This document shows, in pieces, positions 8,497 through 14,663 of a stretch of DNA of 64,000 nucleotides. The DNA is taken from contig DASRHP010000008.1 in assembly GCA_035650475.1 (NCBI GenBank), forward strand, positions 124,001-188,000, written 5' to 3'. The position numbers were made by a program, and so were the translations under genes. Every line of letters starts with the position of its first letter. The first letter of the stretch is position 1. Below the pieces are notes generated by a model, which searched no databases, had not been told where the DNA came from, and saw only the letters and a program-made list of their open reading frames with translations. The DNA is from Candidatus Binataceae bacterium (GTDB lineage: Bacteria > Desulfobacterota > Binatia > Binatales > Binataceae).

Positions 8497-8870
8497 CGCC
8501 GCTTCCCCGTGCTGGCGGTCGCGGCCGCGCGTGCGCATCCGGCGAGCAGCGCTTCGCGCTCGCGCACGGCGCCCTTGAGAATCGCGACCGACGCGGCGTA
8601 GGCGCGAATCGTGTCGGCGGGCGGCGAGCCGGCTGTCAGCGCGCCGAGCGGGAGCGTCGGATGAGCGAGACGCGGCAGCGGGCAGGGGACCTGGCGAAGG
8701 AGCGGGACCTCGACCCTGACCGGCGCGGCCGGCAAAGGGGCCGCCGCGCCGGCGGCGCATCCCGCCATCGCGCAGCCGAGCCCCGCCGCGACGAGCGTCC
8801 GCGCCGCCGCGCGGGAAAGTCGGCGCGGCGCCTGTGCGCGCGCGCGTCGTTGCCAACCGCAAATCACCAT
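8493..8870 (-). CDS. Rz1-like outer-membrane spanin lipoprotein
   Basis: A 125-residue Pro- and Ala-rich lipoprotein. The start chosen (ATG ending at 8870) overlaps the end of the Rz-like gene, the classic Rz/Rz1 arrangement. The signal peptide ends in an AMAGC lipobox at about Cys38. The mature part starts AAGAAAPLPAAP and contains VPLLRQVPCPLPR, as Pro-rich o-spanins do. It would be lipidated in the outer membrane and pair with the Rz-like protein to disrupt that membrane at lysis. It is longer than lambda Rz1, but the lipobox and overlap support the call. Confidence 0.7.
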   Translation of the reverse strand: MVICGWQRRARAQAPRRLSRAAARTLVAAGLGCAMAGCAAGAAAPLPAAPVRVEVPLLRQVPCPLPRLAHPTLPLGALTAGSPPADTIRAYAASVAILKGAVREREALLAGCARAAATASTGKRR

Positions 8871-9259
8871 CGCGCCAGCTTCGCGCTCTGCACGTTGCCC
8901 CATCGGATCGCCGCCGCGCATCCGGCGTCGATCCGCGCGCGCTGCAGCGCACGCGCGCCCGCCGCCGCCTGGCGCATCACTGCGGCGCCTTCGGCGGCAG
9001 CGGCGCGATCGCGCGCGGCCGCCGCCTCCGCGCTTTGCCTGAGTTCAACCCTGAGCCGGGCGACCGCGGCGTTCTGCGCTGCGACCGCCTGGCGCATCGC
9101 GGCACTGGCCGCCTGCGCCGCGGCAAGCTCAGCGCCGAGGCGGGCCGCCTGGGCGCGCGCTGCGTCGCGCTGATGGACGAGCAGGGCGCGATAGGCGAGC
9201 GCGGCGGCGACCAGCAGCGAAAGCCCGAGCGGCCGCCAAAACTGAAGCAGCGATAGCAT
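8864..9259 (-). CDS. Rz-like inner-membrane spanin
   Basis: A 131-residue protein with a single N-terminal transmembrane anchor (GLSLLVAAALAYRALLV). A long Ala/Gln/Arg-rich coiled coil follows (about residues 28-105), then a short C-terminal tail with a Cys and the AAIRW motif seen in Rz-like and DUF2570 proteins. It is the inner-membrane half of a two-component spanin; its partner is the overlapping lipoprotein gene. An intact spanin pair suggests that the lysis module has been maintained rather than randomised. Confidence 0.72.
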   Translation of the reverse strand: MLSLLQFWRPLGLSLLVAAALAYRALLVHQRDAARAQAARLGAELAAAQAASAAMRQAVAAQNAAVARLRVELRQSAEAAAARDRAAAAEGAAVMRQAAAGARALQRARIDAGCAAAIRWGNVQSAKLARW

Positions 9260-9295
9260 TGGGGACGCTCCCGTTCCTGTCGGACGTGCCCGCGC

Positions 9296-9727
9296 TCAGC
9301 CCTGGGGCGCCCCCACCGTCGAGGCGGCGGCCGCGGGCGCTATGGCTGCCGCCGCTCCCATCGCCGCGCCGCCGGCTGCGTGATTCGCGGCGGCGGGCAG
9401 CGGATGCGTGCCGAGTTCTACCGCGGCGGCGACGGTTGCCGCGCCGTGATCGTCGATCGCCTGCGCATGCTTTTCGATCGCCTGGGCGAGCCTGGCGACC
9501 GCGCCCGCATGGTCGGCGAGCGCGGCGGCGTGCGGATCGGCGGGCGCGTGGGATGAGCCGGAGGCACGGCCGGCGACGGAATTTTCGAGCGCGGCCAGGC
9601 GCGACTCGAAGCTTTCCAACAGCGAGCGCATCTCAGCGAGCATCGTGCGTCCAGCAAGCGCGCCGAGCACGAAACCGCCGCCCGCCACCGCTACAAATCC
9701 CAAGGCGGTTGCGACATCGAGGTTCAT
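9296..9727 (-). CDS. Membrane-anchored helical protein of the lysis cluster
   Basis: A 143-residue protein with an N-terminal membrane helix (ALGFVAVAGGGFVLGALAG). A predicted helical stretch follows (MLAEMRSLLESFESRLAALE and onwards), then a His-rich central part (HAPADPHAAALADHAGAVARL) and an Ala-rich tail. It lies between the endolysin and spanin genes. The topology would allow a holin-accessory or signal-anchor role, but no family was recognised and function is unknown. The low-complexity tail looks loosely constrained. Confidence 0.55.
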   Translation of the reverse strand: MNLDVATALGFVAVAGGGFVLGALAGRTMLAEMRSLLESFESRLAALENSVAGRASGSSHAPADPHAAALADHAGAVARLAQAIEKHAQAIDDHGAATVAAAVELGTHPLPAAANHAAGGAAMGAAAAIAPAAAASTVGAPQG

Positions 9728-9796
9728 ATTGATTCCTCCTGCTTCAGTTCACCGGCGATCGGACGACCGAACCGGGCAACTCCCGAACTTCCGCGC

Positions 9797-10327
9797 TCAC
9801 TCGTAGGCACGGTTGAGCCAGCCCTGGAGGAATTTGCAATCGCCGTCGGCGCGCCGCCCGCGCTCGAGCGCGGCGAGCGTGCGATAGTAGCCGGCGGCCT
9901 CCGAACGCAGCGCGGCGAGCAGCGCGAGCTGGTTGGCCGCGCGCGCGGCGCCGAGGGTGGCGCGTCCGATCGCACCGTCCTCCACCAGCGGCCGGGCGCA
10001 GGCGCGGAGGGCGCGCTGGAGGCATCGCGCGGCATGCTCGGGCCCGATATTGACCGCGAGGTCGAACAGCTTCACCGCGATCGGGCCGGGCAGTTCGGCG
10101 TAGCGGCAGCGCTGCCACCAGTCGCGGTAGTAAATGGCTATTGCCTGTTCGCGAGTGAGCGCGGCGATATCCAGATTGGGATAATCGCGCTTGGAGATTC
10201 CGAACCTGGTCTCGCCGCCGGGGTCGGCGGGATTATCGACGTAGGCGCCCTCGTTGGCGAGCACGCGCGCGACCGCGCGCTGAAAAGCCGGCGGATAGCT
10301 CTGCGAGGCTGCGCCCGGGCGACTCAT
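9797..10327 (-). CDS. Glycoside hydrolase family 108 endolysin
   Basis: A 176-residue muramidase that cleaves the peptidoglycan glycan strand. The N-terminal part shows the GH108 catalytic signature FQRAVARVLANEGAYVDNPADPGGETRFGISKR (read as two parts), with Glu26 as the expected catalytic acid. The YYRDWWQRCRYAELPGPIAVKLFDLAVN region and the C-terminal PG-binding-3-like helical part follow. No signal peptide is seen, so export would need the holin. It is the first gene of the lysis set and lies directly downstream of a perfect palindrome. Confidence 0.9.
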   Translation of the reverse strand: MSRPGAASQSYPPAFQRAVARVLANEGAYVDNPADPGGETRFGISKRDYPNLDIAALTREQAIAIYYRDWWQRCRYAELPGPIAVKLFDLAVNIGPEHAARCLQRALRACARPLVEDGAIGRATLGAARAANQLALLAALRSEAAGYYRTLAALERGRRADGDCKFLQGWLNRAYE

Positions 10328-10363
10328 GCGCGCAATCGTCGCAGAGCGCCCGACGGAGCATAA

Positions 10364-10381
10364 GGGTGAAATATTTCACCC
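10364..10381. promoter_or_regulatory. Perfect 18-bp palindrome, candidate late operator
   Basis: The sequence GGGTGAAATATTTCACCC is a perfect inverted repeat with an A+T core in G+C-rich DNA. It lies in the 186-base gap between the Mor-like gene and the endolysin gene, 37 bases from the endolysin start. Mor-family activators bind dyad sites just upstream of the promoters they turn on, so a role as the Mor-like protein's site for the lysis/packaging operon is plausible inference. A repressor or host factor site is the alternative. Confidence 0.6.
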
Positions 10382-10513
10382 CGCCGAAGTGGCTATTTTG
10401 TACCGCCCCCTGGGCTCGTACGGCCCGCCCGGCAGAGCGCGACGAGTGCCGCACCGCTCATCGCTGACCAGCGTGCCGCGCGCCTTGCTTCGGCGCCTAT
10501 CGGCGGCCCGCGC

Positions 10514-10888
10514 TCAGCGCGGATGGCCAGGCGCGCGCGGCGAGGGCGGTGCGGACCGTGGCGCGGCTTGGGCCGCGCGGCGCGCCTCGGCGAGCACCTG
10601 GAACACCCGCCGCCGCGTGCATCCCAGCGTGCGCGCGATCGATTCGACGCTGCGCCCCGCCGCGCGCAGAGCAAGAATCTGCACGCGCCGCGGCGGCGGC
10701 TTGGGCACCTCGACGCGCTCGCCGCCGAAGGTCTGTGCGAGCCGCAGCGCCGGTTCCACACCGATCGTCTGCACCAGCGCGTCGTCGGGGGCCGGGTAAT
10801 GGGGAACGTAAAGGCGGGTGCCGCCAAAGCGTTCAATCAGACGGGCGGTAGCCTCTTCGCCGATCAACTGGATGAAAAAATCGAGCAT
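10514..10888 (-). CDS. Mor-family middle-operon transcription activator
   Basis: A 124-residue regulator. The N-terminal dimerisation part has the family hallmark GEEATARLIERFGGTRLYVPH. The second half (about residues 66-105) is an HTH: RRVQILALRAAGRSVESIARTLGCTRRRVFQVL. The ATG at 10888 is chosen because it follows a GGGGAGA ribosome site and aligns with the family start; longer frames upstream are ignored. In Mu, Mor activates the promoter of C, which then drives late genes; no separate C gene is visible here. It may act directly on the palindrome at 10364-10381. Confidence 0.8.
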   Translation of the reverse strand: MLDFFIQLIGEEATARLIERFGGTRLYVPHYPAPDDALVQTIGVEPALRLAQTFGGERVEVPKPPPRRVQILALRAAGRSVESIARTLGCTRRRVFQVLAEARRAAQAAPRSAPPSPRAPGHPR

Positions 10889-11138
10889 CGCGATCTCCCC
10901 CCACGGGAGCGAGTCTCGCCTGCGCCGCGCGCTGCCGCGGGCGCGACGACGGCGCAGGCGTCCGGGTTGAACTGAACCGGAGGCGGCGGGGGCGGCGGCG
11001 GACGGGCGCGGGAACCGGGTTGATACGGACCGCGCGAGGCAGGACGGCCGCCGGTCGCCACGGATCGACCGGGTGCAGCCGCCATTGGATTGCCGCTTGA
11101 CCACATCGTGCCGGTGCGCACGGCCGCCCCGCATCCAC

Positions 11139-11504
11139 TCACGCGGCGTGGATCGATGCAGCAGGCGCCGGCGAGCGGGCGAGTTCGCACGCGAGCTCGT
11201 CGAGCCGGCACGCGAGCTCGAGGTCGTACAGGCGGCGGCGCGCGACCGCGTTGCAGGCGTGAATGACGCTGCTGTGATCGCGTGCGAAGGCGCGTGCGAT
11301 GCGCGGGTAGGAACCGGCCAGCCGCCGACGGCCCAGCCATCCGGCGTCAGCCAGATGACGGCACAGGTACATCGCGGCCTGACGCGCCTGGGCGATCCGG
11401 CGCGGCCGCGCGCGCGAGAGCATCTGATGCACGGTCAGCCCGAAGGCCCGTGCAACGGCTCGTTGCACTTCGGTAATCGACAGACAGCCTGGAGCGTATT
11501 CCAT
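11139..11504 (-). CDS. DnaA domain IV-like HTH protein
   Basis: A 121-residue protein whose core (about residues 8-95) matches the C-terminal DNA-binding domain of DnaA: ITEVQRAVARAFGL near the start, then RIAQARQAAMYLCRHL, then PRIARAFARDHSSVIHAC, the DnaA-box recognition signature. There is no AAA+ ATPase domain. It starts after a GGGAGA ribosome site. The 250 bases downstream, before the Mor-like gene, contain only a weak proline-rich frame. It occupies the early-gene position where Mu has its transposition genes. It could bind DnaA-box-like sites in host or element DNA as a regulator. Confidence 0.8.
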   Translation of the reverse strand: MEYAPGCLSITEVQRAVARAFGLTVHQMLSRARPRRIAQARQAAMYLCRHLADAGWLGRRRLAGSYPRIARAFARDHSSVIHACNAVARRRLYDLELACRLDELACELARSPAPAASIHAA

Positions 11505-11840
11505 CGCTAGAGTCTCCCGGAGTGCGGCGGATGTGCGAGCGCGCGGCCGGCAGTCGCAGGCGTCCGGACGTGCGCGCGCTTCAACGGCGAGGCCCGTGGC
11601 GCAAGCGGCCAGGCACGGCACATCGGTTGCGCAGTTGGTGAGGAAGCTTGCTAAGTAGGGGGAGCATCGATGGTGGTGTCGCGATTGCGGATCGATGAGT
11701 GGACGAAGCAGCACTCAGGCGGTGGGCTAACGGGCGAACGGCCAGGCTAAAGTGGCCGTGGATCGGCGTGGCTGATGGCGGGAAATTTGCTTCTGAGGCC
11801 GGCACGATTCACGGATGTTATTTTCCTACAGTAGGATAGT
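11505..11840. other. Divergent control region of the prophage
   Basis: These 336 bases separate the leftward operon from the rightward repressor gene. No credible gene is present. The right part (about 11780-11840) is richer in A+T and ends with the odd-centred palindrome at 11824-11836. This is the expected place for the lytic and lysogenic promoters, as in Mu and lambdoid immunity regions. Individual -35 and -10 boxes could not be assigned with confidence. Confidence 0.5.
11824..11836 (+). promoter_or_regulatory. Operator candidate overlapping the repressor ribosome site
   Basis: TCCTAC-A-GTAGGA is a perfect inverted repeat around one central base. Its right arm contains AGGA, the only ribosome-binding candidate for the repressor gene, whose ATG begins five bases later. 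Protein bound here would block the start of the gene directly, a simple arrangement for autorepression. That the S24 repressor itself binds here is inference. Confidence 0.55.
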
Positions 11841-12506
11841 ATGTCAAGTGGACCAACTACAGTTGTGAATGACGACTTCCGCCTGCGTCTGCGCCTCATC
11901 ATGCAGCAGTTCGGATCGGTGGCCGACCTCGCTCGCGCCGTCGGCGTTTCCGACAACGCCATCTACAAGTGGGTCGCCGGGCGTGGGCAACCGAGCATGA
12001 CCAGCCTGGTCAGCCTGGCCAAGGCGGCGCGGGTTTCGGTGGAGTGGCTGGCCACCGGCCATGACGCCGCGCGCGCGCAGGCGCCGGTCGGGGACAGGGG
12101 CGAGTACGTCTTTTTTCCGCGGCAATCGGTGCGCCTGCAAGCCGGGCGCACTGCGCTGCAAAGCCCGCAAATCGTCGATTACGTGGCGCTGAAGGCCGAC
12201 TGGCTGCGGCGGCGCTTCAACGCCGACCCCAAGGAATTGATGCTGATCGAAGCGGTCGGCGACTCGATGTCGCCTACGATCGACGAGGGTGACGTCGTGC
12301 TGATTGATCTCCGCGAGCCGCGCTTCCGCCACGACGGCATTTACGCGCTGCGTTCCGGCGCCGACATCGCGGTCAAGCGCGTGCAGCGCCGCCCCGACGG
12401 CAAGCTGGTCGTACGCAGCGACAACCCCGCCTACGAGCCCGCGATCGTGACCCCCGAGAGCATCGCCGTCCTCGGCTACGTAATTTGGATCGGCGGGCGT
12501 CTGTGA
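11841..12506 (+). CDS. Phage repressor: XRE HTH plus S24 peptidase (LexA/CI-like)
   Basis: A 221-residue repressor. Residues about 14-65 form an XRE-type HTH (LRLIMQQFGSVADLARAVGV, then DNAIYKWVAGRGQPS). Residues 130-221 form an S24 self-cleavage domain with the nucleophile Ser142 in GDSMSPTI and the general base Lys179 in DIAVKRVQ. Family members hold a prophage silent and cleave themselves when RecA filaments form after DNA damage. Both catalytic residues are present, so the switch looks functional. It is divergent from the packaging/lysis operon. A palindrome overlapping its ribosome site suggests autoregulation. Confidence 0.9.
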   Translation: MSSGPTTVVNDDFRLRLRLIMQQFGSVADLARAVGVSDNAIYKWVAGRGQPSMTSLVSLAKAARVSVEWLATGHDAARAQAPVGDRGEYVFFPRQSVRLQAGRTALQSPQIVDYVALKADWLRRRFNADPKELMLIEAVGDSMSPTIDEGDVVLIDLREPRFRHDGIYALRSGADIAVKRVQRRPDGKLVVRSDNPAYEPAIVTPESIAVLGYVIWIGGRL

Positions 12507-12707
12507 GCCGGCTGTGCGCCGACGCCTGCGGAGCGATGCTGTCGCGCGTTTTCTAACGGATGCGGGCATTGGGGATGCCGATGCGGGTTGCGGCCCCCCG
12601 CGGCGCCTGTCGCGACAGCCGCGCGGGACTGGAAAGGAGGCCCATTTCCGACTATTAGGCTTGGCATTGTCCGCCGGATGCCGAACAGGCCGCGCAGGAG
12701 AACCGAC

Positions 12708-13856
12708 ATGGCCAAGCGGGTGGGGATCATGGTTGCGCTGTGCACCGCGCTCGTAGCGCGGGCGAGCGGTGCGATGGCGCAGATGCCGCCGCAGGAGCAA
12801 ACCACGGTGCGCGAGCTCGCGCCGATTTCGCCGCACTGGGTCGCCGCGCTCAGCCCCTTCGCGGGCTCGATCATGGTTACACCGATCGTGCTTATCGATG
12901 GCGACACCCAGCAGGTGGTGGGCAATATCACGGGCGGACTCGCGGCGATGTTCGCGGCCGCGCCGGATCATAAGCATCTATACGTCGCTGAGACCTTTTA
13001 CTCGCGCCTGGTCCGCGGCGAGCGCACCGACGTGGTGACTATTTACGATACGCGCAAGCTCGCGCCGGTCGGCGAGATTGCGATCCCGACCAAGCGCCAG
13101 CTCGCGATCCCCGACGCGACCTCGATGGAGGTGACGACCGACGGGCGCTTCCTGCTGATGCTCAATCTCACTCCAGCGACCTCGGTCACCGCGGTCGATC
13201 TCGAAAACCACAAGGTCGCCGGCGAGGTCCAGATTCCAGGTTGCTCGGAGATCCTGGTGCTCGGAGCGCGCCAGTTCGCCTCCGTATGCGCCGACGGCGC
13301 GATGCTCACCACCCAATTCGACGACAACGCCAAGGTGACCAGCCAGAAGCGCACCGCCAAGCCGTTTTTCGATGTCGAGAAGGATCCCGTGTTCCAGCTC
13401 CCCGCGATCATCGGCAGCACCGCCTACTTTGTCAGCTATCACGCGACCGTCTATCCGATGGATCTGTCGGCGAGCCCCGCGCGCGCGGGTGAGAGCTGGT
13501 CGATGCTGAGCGCGGCGGACAAGCGCGAAGGATGGCGGCCGGGCGGATGGCAGCCGGTCGGCGGATGGGCCCGCGGCCATCAGCTCTTCGTCCTGATGCA
13601 TCAGGGCGGTGAGTGGACCCATCAGAAGGCCGGGCCCGAGGTCTGGGCGTACGACGTCAACACCCACAAGCGCGTCGAGCGGATCCCGCTGCCGATCGCC
13701 TCCAACGCGATCCGGGTCAGCCAGGACGACAACCCGCTGCTGTTCGCGATGGCGACCAAGGAAGCGGCGGTGCAGGTCTTCTCGGCGCTCAAAGGCCGCT
13801 ACCTGGGCACGGTCAGGGAAGTTGCGCAGAACCCGTACACGCTGTTCGGGCTGTAG
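12708..13856 (+). CDS. mauB: Methylamine dehydrogenase heavy chain
   Basis: A 382-residue periplasmic seven-bladed beta-propeller subunit of methylamine dehydrogenase. It has an N-terminal signal peptide (VGIMVALCTALVARASGAMAQ). Family features include the DHKHLYVAETFYSRLVRGERTDVV region, RQLAIPDATSMEVTTDGRFLL, the KPFFDVEKDPVFQLP segment and the C-terminal VAQNPYTLFGL. The ATG at 12708 follows an AGGAG site; a longer upstream frame is rejected. The enzyme oxidises methylamine to formaldehyde and ammonia and passes electrons to amicyanin or a cytochrome. The light chain follows after 123 bases. Confidence 0.9.
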   Translation: MAKRVGIMVALCTALVARASGAMAQMPPQEQTTVRELAPISPHWVAALSPFAGSIMVTPIVLIDGDTQQVVGNITGGLAAMFAAAPDHKHLYVAETFYSRLVRGERTDVVTIYDTRKLAPVGEIAIPTKRQLAIPDATSMEVTTDGRFLLMLNLTPATSVTAVDLENHKVAGEVQIPGCSEILVLGARQFASVCADGAMLTTQFDDNAKVTSQKRTAKPFFDVEKDPVFQLPAIIGSTAYFVSYHATVYPMDLSASPARAGESWSMLSAADKREGWRPGGWQPVGGWARGHQLFVLMHQGGEWTHQKAGPEVWAYDVNTHKRVERIPLPIASNAIRVSQDDNPLLFAMATKEAAVQVFSALKGRYLGTVREVAQNPYTLFGL

Positions 13857-13979
13857 CGGGACCATTCGAGGAGCGCGCGCGGTGTGCTGGCAATGCGCTG
13901 GGCGCGGTGCTAATTGGCAGGGCGGGAGCGCGGCGGACGCGGCAGGCCGCGCGCGGTTTCGCATCATAGGGGGACGGCG

Positions 13980-14501
13980 ATGGACGCACTGGTGGAACGT
14001 CTGAGTCGGGCGGTGGCGCAGCGCACCTCGCGGCGCGGCTTTCTCGGCTACCTAGGCAAGGCGCTGGTCGGCGGAATGATGATTCCGCTGCTGCCGATCA
14101 ACCGGGTGGTCGAGCAGGCGCACGCCGCGATGGCGGCCGGCGAGGGCGGCGAAGGCGAGCCGGGCGACCTGACCAGCTGCGATTACTGGCGCTATTGCGG
14201 CTTTGACGGCTACCTGTGCAGCTGTTGCGGCGGCGGCCTTACCTCGTGCCCGCCGGGGACGGTGGCCTCGCCGACCTCGTGGGTCGGCACCTGCCAGCAT
14301 CCGACCGACGGCAAGGAGTACATCATCGCCTACCGCGACTGCTGCGGCAAAGACGTCTGCAACCGATGCTTCTGCGACAACAATAAGGGGCAGGTGCCGA
14401 TCTACCGGCCGCAGCTCGACAACGACATCATCTGGTGCTTCGGCGCGAAGAACTTTGCCTACCACTGCACCACGGCGATCCGCCTCGGTGCCAAGACCTG
14501 A
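13980..14501 (+). CDS. mauA: Methylamine dehydrogenase light chain (TTQ subunit)
   Basis: A 173-residue catalytic subunit. A twin-arginine signal (TSRRGFLGYLGKALVGG, residues 16-32) precedes the mature part, which has 14 Cys residues. The two tryptophans that form the tryptophan tryptophylquinone cofactor are W101 (SWVGTC) and W152 (DIIWCFG). Their 51-residue spacing equals that of Trp57 and Trp108 in the Paracoccus enzyme. Other hallmarks are CDYWRYC, LCSCCGG and AYRDCCGK. In known clusters mauE and mauD lie between B and A, and mauG follows; none is present here. A 10-bp hairpin overlaps the stop codon. Confidence 0.93.
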   Translation: MDALVERLSRAVAQRTSRRGFLGYLGKALVGGMMIPLLPINRVVEQAHAAMAAGEGGEGEPGDLTSCDYWRYCGFDGYLCSCCGGGLTSCPPGTVASPTSWVGTCQHPTDGKEYIIAYRDCCGKDVCNRCFCDNNKGQVPIYRPQLDNDIIWCFGAKNFAYHCTTAIRLGAKT

Positions 14502-14529
14502 TCGGCGACGCCTGGCACTTCGCCGATCA
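14499..14529 (+). terminator. Hairpin at the mauA stop codon
   Basis: TGATCGGCGA and TCGCCGATCA form a perfect 10-bp stem with an 11-base loop, starting at the mauA stop codon. There is no T run after it, so intrinsic termination would be inefficient; it may instead stabilise the mauBA message. Confidence 0.5.
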
Positions 14530-14532
14530 AAA

Positions 14533-14571
14533 GCCCCTGCTCCGCTTCCCTTCAGGGAAGAGGTCAGGGGC
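14533..14571. repeat. Nested hairpin, CTTCCCT/AGGGAAG type
   Basis: The inner stem CTTCCCT-TC-AGGGAAG (14545-14560 with its loop) sits inside an outer stem GCCCCTG/CAGGGGC. It is followed by TTACTCAATCC, which also occurs near 4841-4852 beside another such hairpin. The layout resembles 55488-55517. Probably a dispersed intergenic repeat of this genome. Confidence 0.45.
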
Positions 14572-14663
14572 CGGTTACTCAATCCGCCGCAGCCCGAGCG
14601 TGCCGGTTATTCCTTGGCCGGCAGCTTGCGCGCGGGATAGGCCCGCCCGCGGCCGCAGGCGGA

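Larger units (their letters stand above)
3454..12506. mobile_element. Truncated Mu-like prophage block
   Basis: The order on the minus strand follows the Mu late-early arrangement: regulator, Mor-like activator, endolysin, membrane and spanin genes, DUF2730 (gp25-like), winged-helix protein (gp26-like), DUF3486 (gp27-like), terminase (gp28-like), portal (gp29-like). A divergent S24 repressor marks the immunity end. The block then stops, and a bacterial gene lies 65 bases beyond the portal stop. No MuA/MuB transposase, head protease, capsid or tail gene is present anywhere in the window. Exact ends and a target duplication could not be determined. It is most likely a deletion derivative; a domesticated or satellite element is the alternative. 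Confidence 0.8.

Noticed and set aside
10864-11106. Possible proline-rich 80-residue gene between the DnaA-like and Mor-like genes
   Set aside because: No ribosome site, low-complexity Pro/Arg content and overlap with the Mor start; not supported well enough to list as a gene.
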